From NCBI GenBank assembly GCA_030849075.1, contig JASAOO010003389.1, positions 1 to 52,415 of the forward strand: 52,415 bases of DNA. Reading direction: 5' to 3'. The notes under the pieces are model-generated. The model saw nothing but the letters and a program-made list of their open reading frames with translations. It ran no database searches and had not been told where the DNA came from. Each line of letters opens with the position of its first letter. Positions within the stretch are counted from its first letter, which is position 1. This document shows positions 19,127 through 27,558 of the stretch, in pieces. Source of the stretch: Zelonia costaricensis. Taxonomy: Eukaryota; Euglenozoa; Kinetoplastea; Trypanosomatida; Trypanosomatidae. The position numbers and the translations under genes were made by a program.

Positions 19127-19993
19127 ATGTCCTTCTCCACCACGCCGGAGCTGCTACGCCACCGCAAGAACCTCATCCTGGAGAGTGACGCCGGCACGGC
19201 CAAGGCGGAGGAGGGCCTCACGAACTTGGTTGGCGGGCGCCTGGTGCAGTCCCTGCAGCGCGCACAGCCGCCACGTGGCAGTGGCATCCAGCCGCTGCTG
19301 GACTACAACAAGCACTGGGCGGGCGAAATCGGGCGTCTTAACCCCGACTACTTCTCGGAGCTGGCCAAGCAGCAGAAGCCTCAGTACCTCTGGATCGGCT
19401 GCAGCGACAGCCGCGTGCCGGCTAACGAGATCGTGGGCCTCTACCCGGGCGACATCTTCGTGCACCGCAACATCGCCAACATCGTGTGCAACAGCGACCT
19501 CAACGCGCTGGCGGTGATTCAGTACGCGATCGACTGCCTCAAGGTTGAGCACGTCATCATCTCGGGCCACTACCGGTGCGGTGGCGTGATGGCCGCGCTG
19601 TACGAGGACCGCGTCGGCCTGGCCGATCACTGGATTCTTCACGTGTCGGCCGTGAAGAAGCGGCACTGGGCCCGCATGCTGTCCGACCTGCCGGCGCGCA
19701 ACCACCTCGACGCGCTGTGCGAGCTGAACGTTCTGGCGCAGGTGGAGCACGTGGTGGAGACGCACCTCATCCAGCGTGTGTGGACGCGGCAGAACGCAGA
19801 GGACACGGCGGCCAAGCGCGAGGATCGCGTGTCGCGCAACAAGCCAGAGGACGAGGTGGAGATCCACGGCTGGGTGTACGGGCTGGAGGATGGACTGGTG
19901 CACCCGCTGCTGACGCTGAACCGCCGCTCCAACGTGGAGAAGGAGCTGGCCAAGGCGGCCGATGCCCTCTTCTGGCGCTACGCGCAGCTGTGA
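19127..19993 (+). CDS. Beta-class carbonic anhydrase, compact form, 288 aa
   Basis: Zinc enzyme converting CO2 to bicarbonate. All beta-class signatures are intact: the Cys and Asp-Arg of GCSDSRVPANE, the His and Cys of GHYRCGG, and the conserved LLDYNKHW and GWVYGLEDG segments. The length is normal for the family. No targeting signal follows the chosen start (MSFSTTPELLRHRKNLI), so a cytosolic enzyme is expected. This is probably the orthologue of the cytosolic enzyme studied in Leishmania as CA1. By hand alignment it shares 71 of 105 residues with the core of the enzyme at 10618-12408. ATG 19127 is the first ATG after the likely splice site. The frame remains open upstream, so a longer N-terminus is possible if the nearby N hides a start. 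Confidence 0.92.
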   Translation: MSFSTTPELLRHRKNLILESDAGTAKAEEGLTNLVGGRLVQSLQRAQPPRGSGIQPLLDYNKHWAGEIGRLNPDYFSELAKQQKPQYLWIGCSDSRVPANEIVGLYPGDIFVHRNIANIVCNSDLNALAVIQYAIDCLKVEHVIISGHYRCGGVMAALYEDRVGLADHWILHVSAVKKRHWARMLSDLPARNHLDALCELNVLAQVEHVVETHLIQRVWTRQNAEDTAAKREDRVSRNKPEDEVEIHGWVYGLEDGLVHPLLTLNRRSNVEKELAKAADALFWRYAQL

Positions 19994-20015
19994 GCTGCGG
20001 AGCAGTGGAAGGCGC

Positions 20016-20038
20016 GGGGGGAGGGGGAGGGGAGGGGG
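20016..20038 (+). other. Potential G-quadruplex in the carbonic anhydrase 3' UTR
   Basis: Four G runs of 6, 5, 4 and 5 bases separated by single A bases begin 23 nt after the stop codon. The spacing fits a stable parallel quadruplex in RNA or DNA. Confidence 0.65.
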
Positions 20039-20359
20039 AGAGCGTAGGACAGAGAGCGTGTGGGTGCAGTGCGCTGTGCGTACTGTAGAGTCCCTTATCG
20101 TGTGCGCGTGCTCGTCTACCGGCACCCATCGTCGTGTGTGTACACCCACCCCTACACAACCACACGCCCACACCCCCCCACGCTGACATACCGCGGTGTC
20201 TTCCACTGATATCCCCCGACACGGCGAGCACGTGTGTCTCTCCATCTCTGCAGGTGTGGGTATGTGTATATGTGTGTTTGCCAAAGAGAAGGACAGCTTC
20301 CACGACGTGGTTGGAGCACGCGCGTGGGTTCACTTAGTTCTATCGGTGTTTGCGGTGAA

Positions 20360-20385
20360 GGGGAGGGGAGGGGAGGGGGAGGGGG
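20360..20385 (+). other. Potential G-quadruplex array
   Basis: Five runs of 4-5 G separated by single A bases. Confidence 0.65.
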
Positions 20386-20791
20386 ACACACATTCGCATG
20401 CGCGGGCGTCATCTGCACGTGTACCGAGAGGTGCTGCGTGGAGGAGGAGGAGGAGGAGAAGGACGGCGAGGACGGTGCGCTGCGCCCACCCCTTCTTCTT
20501 CGCCTCGTATGGAGAGGTGATGCCGACTCGCTGGCGTGTTGGACTCGGGTCGCAGCCACCACCGCCGCCGTCGTGCGCATCTGCACCCTGCCTCCCCCTT
20601 ACCCCCTCCCCCCGAACCACCCACGCCCCTCCCATGCGCTGTTACATGTTTGCTTCTTGTCATCGCCTCTCCATACAGCTGATGCACTCTCGACTCCCCC
20701 CTCCTCCCTCCCGTTCGTCCGCACCTACGCCTGCATGAATGCGTCGTTCTGCCATGAAACAGCAGCACCGTCAAGACAAGAGTGGAGCCTT

Positions 20792-20820
20792 CCCCCCTTC
20801 CCCCCTTCCCCCCTTCCCCC
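20792..20820 (+). repeat. (CCCCCCTT)n tandem array
   Basis: Four C runs (6, 6, 6, 5) are separated by TT and followed by AG at 20821-20822. It could act as a polypyrimidine tract or, on the minus strand, fold as a G-quadruplex. Confidence 0.8.
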
Positions 20821-21203
20821 AGTGATGGATGCCGGAAGCGCGGCGCATGCCCCCCCGCTGTTCACACGTGCGCGGCTCCCTCACTCCCTCCAACCCTCCA
20901 GGCGTCTCGCCGCGCCATCGTTTTCTAAGCGCGCGTGCCCGTCACGTGCGTGCGGCTTCGCACGGCTGCGCAGAGGCTACGTGCGCGCCGCGAGAACACA
21001 ACGCGGTTAGCCGCGAAGGGGGAAAGCGTGTTGCCACCAGCGTCGCGAGTCTGTTGAGGTCTTGCGTGGCAGGAAGGCGGGCTTGCTCGACGTGGCGCTG
21101 CGGTGGGTAGCGTCCGATGCACGTGCACCTGCTGCAATCTCAGCCTCCCCCACATGACTCCCACCCGCTTCCTTATGCCGTGAATACTGCTCGTGCACAC
21201 TTT

Positions 21204-21285
21204 CACATACACACACACCCACACCCACACACACACCCACACACACACCTACACACACACATACACACATACGCACATACACATG
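21204..21285. repeat. Long CA-rich repeat
   Basis: About 80 bp of CA units mixed with CACACC and CATA variants, in the upstream region of the HAD-DUF89 gene. Confidence 0.85.
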
Positions 21286-21414
21286 CACGTCGCTGCTTCT
21301 GCTGCTGCGGTCCACAGTCCTTCTCTCTACACAATCGACTACCTTGTCAGCCGTTTCGAGCCAGCTCCCGTGTCGGCGCTCCCCCTCCCCCTCCCCCGCA
21401 AAGGCTTGCAGCGA

Positions 21415-21438
21415 CCCGTTCGTTCCTCCCACTCTCAG
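21415..21438 (+). promoter_or_regulatory. Putative spliced-leader acceptor for the HAD-DUF89 gene
   Basis: Pyrimidine-rich CGTTCGTTCCTCCCACTCTC is followed by AG at 21437-21438. The first ATG after it is the start codon at 21548. Confidence 0.5.
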
Positions 21439-21547
21439 TTGCTTTCTTTTACTGTGTGCACCGCCTTCTCCCCCCAAAAAACGAACTCACTGAGGAGTCA
21501 CTCACAGACACACACACACACACACGTGAAACGCGTTTGGCCACACG

Positions 21548-24500
21548 ATGAAGGGCATCGGCCGTCAGTCGTACCTCGTCGTGTTCGACTTCGACCACAC
21601 GGTCGTGGACTCCAACACGGATGAGGTCATCCCTGCCGCGCTGGGCCGCGGCGACATGATGCGGAAGCTGATGCTGGAGAAGGACCGCATGCAGTGGACG
21701 AAGTTGATGGACACAGTCATTGCGCCCTTCACAAGGGCCGAGCTCACTGCCGCCGCGTACGGGAGCGTGAAGATCGACCCTGCAATGCCGCAGGTGTTCG
21801 AGTACCTCATACAGGCACAGCAGCAGTACGGCAGCAACGCAACGGCTCCTGGTGACGCACCGCAGCGTGAGCACGACGGCAGCAGCGCCGACGCACGGGC
21901 GACGGCGGTTCACGACAACGTGCCTGGCTTCCTTGAGATCAACATCGCGAGCGATGCGAACCTGCTCTTCATCGACGCGGCACTCGACGCGCGGCTGCCT
22001 GGCGTGAAGGAGCGCATCACGCAGATCCACAGCAACCCGTACTACGACCTCACCGATCCGGGTGTCCCCGCGGACGCGGGCATGGCGACCTGTTACGGCC
22101 CGGACCGCCCATCTGGCAGCCTCAACGCGAACGACGAGGCGGAGCGTGATGCGGCGCACAACGCGTCGGTGCCGCGCAAGTCACGTGTCTGCTGGTACGA
22201 GCCGCACGGCCACCAGTGTCAGTGCTGCCTCGCCGGCGGGAAGCCGAACATGTGCAAGTCAACCATTATCGAACGGCTCCTGCAGACGACGTCGTTGATC
22301 GACCCCACGATCATCTTCGTCGGGGACGGCGCCAACGACTACTGCCCGGTGCTGAACTTGCTCCGCCCGCGTGACTACATGTTCGCGCGCCGCGGGTTTC
22401 CGATCCACCACATCCTCGCCGGCGCCCCCCACCCGGCGTCCAGCAAGAGCGGCCAGACGGGTGACGTTGGCGGGTGCTGCCACATCGGACTCTGGAAGGA
22501 CGCCACGGAACTGCGTGAGCTCTTCACGCTGGCCATCGAGCATCCAGCGGCGCGGCTGCCGACGCTCGTGCGCTTCCGCGATGCCGCGGCGCAGGAGTTC
22601 CGCTCCGTCACGATGGCAAAGCGAATCCCTTCGGTGCTGAGGCGCACCCTCGAGGAGCTCGGCAACGCGAACGTGACATCGGCGAACGGCCGGCAGCGCG
22701 TCATGGATCTTGTGCGGGAGGCCGAGGCCAACGGGCTCGTGCCACCGCTGCCGGGGCAGGCGTGCGTGCCGGCGTGGCTGCGCAACTTCGCGTACACGTC
22801 CGAGTACGACAGAGTGAGCGCCGGCGACGTCACACGGCGTGTGGGGGCGGCCACGGCTGCGGAGCAGGTGATCACGCCGCGCTGGGGCCAGCTCCCGTGG
22901 CTGCACGGCGAGGTCTACTTCTACCACCTCCTCTGGCAGTACCTCATGACGCAGGACGCCGCGGCGGCTCCAGCCCCTGGCGGGAGCGACGTGGCGGCCG
23001 CAGCAGCAGCAGCCACGACCTTCAACGTCATCACCCCACACGCCATGTACAACCCGCTTTTCTCGGAAGCGTGCCACGTGACGACTGTCCCTGGTATTGT
23101 CAGCCCACCTGTGATCGCGATGCAGGGCGTTCGCGATGCGGCGCCGCTCGTGTGCCGGCCGGACGCGATCGCCGAGTCCGTCGTCGTGCGCCGCGTGCAG
23201 CCCGGCAGCCCCGCGCCGGCGAAGCAGGTGCCGTACCGCGACGTGGTGCAGCAGCCCTGCGGCGCCGTCATCCCGCCCGCGGCGGAGTTCTTCACGGCGT
23301 ACCGCGACATCTTCGCCCGCGAGAAGCATGATGTGCTCATGAACTTCGTGAGGGTCCGCCTCGTGCCGATGCTGGCGTGCCACCCGTGGGCCGCCGGCCC
23401 AGACTACGGCGGCATCCTGCTGCGGTGGATGTTGTGGGGCAACGGCATCGATCTCTCCATGTTCACGCTGGATCAGCTGGCGAGCTCGCACGGCAAGGCG
23501 GCGGCCGCTGCCGCCGGCGGCGATGACGAGGCCCGCGGCGGAGAGGTTGCTGCCTTGCAGGCGGTCGAGAAGGCCGCCTCGCTTGCGCAAGACGCGAACT
23601 TGGTTGGGAATGAGGTGGCACAGATCGAGGCTCACCTGCGCCGCCTGCTGGATCCGCAGGAGCCCGGCAACGGGTCGCGGCAGATCGACATCGTGATGGA
23701 CAACGTTGGCGTGGAGTGCGTCTCAGACCTGTGCTTCGGGCTCTGGTACGTCCAGCAGGCGGCGGCGCAGGTGGGCGAGGGCGCCGCCCGGGTTGTGTAC
23801 CACGTGAAGCCGATGCCGTACTACGTCTCTGATGTCACCCCTCGCGACTTCGACCTCACGCTGAGTGAGCTGGAGGCGGCCTACACCGGCGACGCCTTCG
23901 AGCCGGACGCGACGAAGCGGGCGACGCTGCGAGCGGTGCTCGAGCCATTCGTCACCCGCGTGCGCCATGCGTTTGCGAGCGGCGCGTTCACCGTGGACGC
24001 GGACACGGTGTGGACGCAGCCGGCCGAGTACCGCGACCTGCCCCCGCGTGTGGTGAACCGCTACTTCTTCGCGCAGCAGATCGCAGCATCAGCCACTGGC
24101 GAGAGCGACGGTCCCGCTGCTGCTGCCGCGGCGGCGGGGTCGCGTGTGGCGGCGGCGCTTGCGGCGACGGCGTGCCCGGCGACGTCGGCGGCGGGGCTCT
24201 ACCGCATGAACAAGTCGGCGGTGCAGCCCCGTACGGGCCTCGTCATCTTTAAGGGCGACCTGAACTACCGCCGCCTGGTCGGCGACCGCTACTGGAACCG
24301 CACGGACTTCCTCACCACGCTGGCCAAGGACGAGAAGCCCGACCTGCGCGCGGCGGCGCAGCACTACACGGAGGAGGAGCAGGCCATCGTGGCGGAGCTG
24401 ACGCAGGATACGCCGGCGTCAGCCGTGATGGATTCGCCCACCTTCGCGGAGGTGATGAGCGCGTACTGGCCTACGCACATCGTCCCTGTGTGCTCGATCC

Positions 24501-24622
24501 GCACGATCAAGAGCGAATGCTGCGTCGGTGTCCCCGGGGACGTGAAGTTGCGGCTGGACGAGGAGCACGGTGTGGCGTGGCGCATGAGCGGCAAGTACGG
24601 AGAGATCCTCTTCGCCGCGTAG
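21548..24622 (+). CDS. Fusion of PHOSPHO1-like HAD phosphatase and DUF89/ARMT1 damage-control phosphatase domain, 1024 aa
   Basis: Two domains in one frame. Residues 9-310 are a HAD phosphatase of the PHOSPHO1/PHOSPHO2 type. Motif I is VVFDFDHTVVDSNTD (D14, D16), the family segment is NPYYDL...CWYEPHGHQCQCC...NMCKS, and motif IV is FVGDGANDYCPVL (D260, D264) then FARRGFPI. Relatives hydrolyse phosphocholine/phosphoethanolamine or pyridoxal phosphate. From about 357 to the end is a DUF89/ARMT1 domain. It has RIPSVLRRTLEEL, LPWLHGEVYFYHLLWQYL, the metal site DNVGVEC (D718, N719), YHVKPMPYYVSDVT and KGDLNYRRLVGDRYW (D904, N906), all intact. DUF89 proteins remove phosphate from damaged or excess phosphometabolites such as fructose-1-phosphate. 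Ala/Gly-rich inserts sit at about 475, 650 and 860. No signal peptide is visible, so it is likely cytosolic. The combined role is inferred to be metabolite housekeeping. Confidence 0.9.
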   Translation: MKGIGRQSYLVVFDFDHTVVDSNTDEVIPAALGRGDMMRKLMLEKDRMQWTKLMDTVIAPFTRAELTAAAYGSVKIDPAMPQVFEYLIQAQQQYGSNATAPGDAPQREHDGSSADARATAVHDNVPGFLEINIASDANLLFIDAALDARLPGVKERITQIHSNPYYDLTDPGVPADAGMATCYGPDRPSGSLNANDEAERDAAHNASVPRKSRVCWYEPHGHQCQCCLAGGKPNMCKSTIIERLLQTTSLIDPTIIFVGDGANDYCPVLNLLRPRDYMFARRGFPIHHILAGAPHPASSKSGQTGDVGGCCHIGLWKDATELRELFTLAIEHPAARLPTLVRFRDAAAQEFRSVTMAKRIPSVLRRTLEELGNANVTSANGRQRVMDLVREAEANGLVPPLPGQACVPAWLRNFAYTSEYDRVSAGDVTRRVGAATAAEQVITPRWGQLPWLHGEVYFYHLLWQYLMTQDAAAAPAPGGSDVAAAAAAATTFNVITPHAMYNPLFSEACHVTTVPGIVSPPVIAMQGVRDAAPLVCRPDAIAESVVVRRVQPGSPAPAKQVPYRDVVQQPCGAVIPPAAEFFTAYRDIFAREKHDVLMNFVRVRLVPMLACHPWAAGPDYGGILLRWMLWGNGIDLSMFTLDQLASSHGKAAAAAAGGDDEARGGEVAALQAVEKAASLAQDANLVGNEVAQIEAHLRRLLDPQEPGNGSRQIDIVMDNVGVECVSDLCFGLWYVQQAAAQVGEGAARVVYHVKPMPYYVSDVTPRDFDLTLSELEAAYTGDAFEPDATKRATLRAVLEPFVTRVRHAFASGAFTVDADTVWTQPAEYRDLPPRVVNRYFFAQQIAASATGESDGPAAAAAAAGSRVAAALAATACPATSAAGLYRMNKSAVQPRTGLVIFKGDLNYRRLVGDRYWNRTDFLTTLAKDEKPDLRAAAQHYTEEEQAIVAELTQDTPASAVMDSPTFAEVMSAYWPTHIVPVCSIRTIKSECCVGVPGDVKLRLDEEHGVAWRMSGKYGEILFAA

Positions 24623-25582
24623 GCGCCGCGGATCAAGACGGAGGTGAAGGGGAAGGGAAAGTCGGGGGGGGACCAGGGCCGGCGAATGCAGGCGCAGTTG
24701 CGGACGCCGTTGTGGAGGGGGGGGGGATGCGTAGCATGCGCAGTCGCTCGTGTTGGGGAGAGAGGGCAAAGGGGAGGAGCTATGGAGTAGTCCAAGCGGC
24801 AGGGCTCTTGGTGAGAGGGAGCAGGACGCATGCGCTCGTTTCTGTGGGGCCTGCGGTCGACACCACCACCTCCTCTTCCCCCCCGCCTCCCTCCTCCGTC
24901 CTCTTCTCCACCGCTAGCAGCAACGCGCACGCACGCACACACGCGCACTGACGGAGGCCCTTCATGAATGCCAGATGGGGGGAGGGGACGCACAGCAGGC
25001 ACAGCAGGCACACACACACACACACACACACCCACAAAACTCTTCGTTTCTTCGCTTTTCGCTTCTTCGTCTTTGTACTTTTCGTCCACCTCTCTCGACT
25101 CGTCGTCTCCCGTCGTCTTTACCCTCCCTTCATCTTCTCCGCGTGAACGCACGTGAGCTCACGCAGTGCACGCCCGCCGTCAGCGTGTCCGCTCGAGCTC
25201 TCTCTATCTCTCTGTTCGTTTGTTTCTCCGACGTCCCTCGTGTCGCCACCGCCTTTCGCTCGCCACGTACGTCGTGTTCCGGTGCAGCGGCTCCCCTGTT
25301 GGACTCGGCCTCGTTCTTCATCCCTTCCATCTCTCCTCCCTGTGCGACCTCTCTCTCCCGCTCTCCATCTCGGTGTCGTCTCCTGGGATTCCCCCCCCTT
25401 TTGCGACTTCGAGTCGTGGTCTGGCGTGTGTTTACGCATCCTCCTCCTCGTCCTCCTGCATTGCCTCCCACCTCGCCGTTGTGGCTGCGTAGCGGCGCTG
25501 TGCAAGGGGGGGGGGGATGAGGGAGTGTCGTACTCGCATGCCACATGCGCGTGTGTGCTCTTTCTTGTCTCCGTGTAGGTGT

Positions 25583-25584
<2 letters not shown>

Positions 25585-25620
<36 letters not shown>
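25585..25620. repeat. (GT)n microsatellite
   Basis: Perfect GT run of 18 units; a shorter one follows at 25644-25661. Confidence 0.9.
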
Positions 25621-25621
<1 letters not shown>

Positions 25622-26077
25622 CGCCCGTGCCTGCGCCTTGGCCTGTGTGTGTGTGTGTGTCTCGCTCGCTTGCTCGCCTCGGCTCTCGTGCCTACCCCAC
25701 CTCCTCTGCACCCCCCCGCCTCGACTCGGCCCCCCCCCCCTTCCCCCCCTCCCGTCACCGCAGGTGCGCTTATACGCGTGTGTTTGTGTGGACAGAGGCT
25801 GCATCGCTTTCCGCCTCGGGGTTCTCCTCTCTCGCGCGCGACCGCGCAACGCACCCGATCGGGTTTGTGTTGGCGCGGCTGCACGTGCGCCTGGTCAGGA
25901 GAGCGCCGCCTCTGCCCACGTCAACGAAGAAGGAAGTGCAGCAACTCGTAGGGGAGAAGTCGAAGCGTGAACACCGGCTTCCTCTTCATCGTCTCCCCCC
26001 CTTTCACCCCCATTCCCCCCTCCCACGCACGCGGAACGACGCTTCTGCATGCTGAGGCGACCATCGCGTGCGTGTGA

Positions 26078-26118
26078 GGGGGGGGGAGGGCGAGGCGGGG
26101 GAGGGCTGGGGAGGGGGG
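26078..26118 (+). other. G-rich tract with quadruplex potential
   Basis: Several runs of 3-9 G are spaced by one to three other bases over 40 nt, in the 3' region of the HAD-DUF89 gene or the leader region of the next. Confidence 0.55.
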
Positions 26119-27202
26119 CAGGCGACTATCGGGCATGTGCTCGGGGTCGACATTCACACTGCGTTGCGAGCTGGAGGAGAGGAAACAGCTGTGCCGGGAG
26201 GGCGACAGGCAACTCACTGCACCCTGTGCGGTACGCAGCCAGTGCACGCTCGCAGCGGCGCGCGCCTTGTGCTGCGACCTGGTGAAGCTCTGGAGGCGTG
26301 CAGCTCCCCTGCGGCGGCTGGATGCGGCGGAGGCGACGTTTTCTGGCAAGCCGGCGGTGAACTGCATCGAGATTCCGTCAGCCCATCGCCCGACCCTCTC
26401 CCGAATTCGCTTCTCTTCACCCCCCCTCGTCTCTCTCTCCGTCTTCTCTTCACCGCTCTGGGGCGTGTCCTCCTCTTGCTGCGACTTCTCTCCCGTGCTG
26501 CACGTCGCGTGTTTGCGCCTTCTTCGCTCCGCCTGCAGGTTCGACTGCTCGAGTCCCCCCCCCCCAACTGGTGTTCGCTGAACTTCAGCGCAGAGCTTCA
26601 ACCACTCACCCACTCACAGAAACGTACGCAGGCGGGCACCGATCGACCCCCTCAATAAACGTACGCACGCAGACTTCGCAACAGAGTCAACAGGATCCAA
26701 ACGTACCCACACACACACCCACCCACACAAGCGCACTTCCCTCTTCATGCACGCACACGCACACGCCCACACACACCTGTACACCGCTTAGCCTATACAA
26801 GCACTGACACTCCTCACCCACGGCGGTGAGCGTCGTCCATCACCTTCCTCGTTCCCTCCTGCCTCCTTCTCCCTTCGGTGTCTCCCCCCTCTGTCGCTCT
26901 TGCGCGTGTTGCTGTCGTCGTGTCCCGTGCAGCCAACGCCAACACCGACACAAACGCTTCCTCCCGCTCGCACGGGCCCCTCGTGCGTCACCGTACCGGG
27001 CCCGCTCTTTGAGCACCTTTGTTCCTTCTCTCCTTCCCATCGCACGTGTCCTGCTCGAAGCTGTGGTGCACGCCTCGTCCGCGTGCGACTTCCCACTCTC
27101 CCCTCCCTCTGCCTTTCTTACTTCTTCTTCTTCTTTTCCCCCCAGCCCTTTCCCCAGCGTGGACGCCGATCGACCCGCACTCCCAGACGCACGCTCTTCC
27201 AC

Positions 27203-27203
27203 G

Positions 27204-27234
<31 letters not shown>
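27203..27234. repeat. (GT)n microsatellite
   Basis: GT run with one GC interruption, about 330 bp upstream of the large membrane protein gene. Confidence 0.9.
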
Positions 27235-27406
27235 TCGCTTTGCGAAAGAAGGCTGTACGCGGAGTTTTCTGCCCGGGGTTCCCCGGCTGTCCCGCTGCCT
27301 TTCTCTCTCTGTCGTGTGCACGCCGCGCAGCGGGCTCTCTCACCAGCTCTGCCGCCGCTGCACCTCGTCTGGTGAGGGCAGTTCTTCTCCGTCCTCCTCG
27401 CTCCGC

Positions 27407-27442
27407 CTAAAGCTCCTCCTCCGTTCTTCTCTTGCATTCCAG
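27407..27442 (+). promoter_or_regulatory. Putative spliced-leader acceptor for the large membrane glycoprotein gene
   Basis: CTCCTCCTCCGTTCTTCTCT and further pyrimidines are followed by AG at 27441-27442. The first ATG after it is 27559. A second AG at 27545-27546 after pyrimidines is only 12 nt from the start. Confidence 0.5.
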
Positions 27443-27558
27443 CGGGCGCCACGCCCCGCCTTCGCGATCGGCACCCGCACGTGCGCGCACGTTGGTTTCC
27501 GTTCTTTCCCGAACAGCTTCACCTTTCGTGCCTCTCCCCATCCTAGCGTATAACTCTC

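Larger units (their letters stand above)
19994..21547. other. Intergenic region with G-rich and C-rich tracts
   Basis: About 1.55 kb with no gene. It holds two + strand G-tract arrays (20016-20038 and 20360-20385), a C6TT array (20792-20820), a long CA-rich repeat (21204-21285) and a (CA)n run near 21508-21526. Confidence 0.6.
24623..27558. other. 2.9-kb intergenic region
   Basis: No convincing gene. It contains (CA)n at about 25010-25032, (GT)n at 25585-25620 and 25644-25661, a G-rich stretch at 26078-26118 and a (GT)n tract at 27203-27234. A mixed-composition island at about 26120-26380 differs from the pyrimidine-rich surroundings and could be part of a degenerate retroposon (see findings). 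Open frames on both strands lack domains. Confidence 0.55.

Noticed and set aside
10618..19993. Carbonic anhydrase, lactonase, carbonic anhydrase as a functional operon
   Set aside because: Trypanosomatid polycistronic units are not organised by function, and each gene has its own splice signals. Order alone does not support a joint pathway.
19127..19993. Second carbonic anhydrase as a pseudogene because of the upstream N
   Set aside because: The 288-codon frame is intact, all zinc ligands and conserved segments are present, and the N lies outside the chosen coding region.
21204..21285. Possible CRISPR-like or centromeric repeat
   Set aside because: It is a simple CA-rich microsatellite without spacers or long unit structure.
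26068..26658. 196-codon open frame between the HAD-DUF89 gene and the glycoprotein gene
   Set aside because: No conserved motif, overlapping alternative frames of similar length, and an ending in UTR-like repeats. More likely non-coding.
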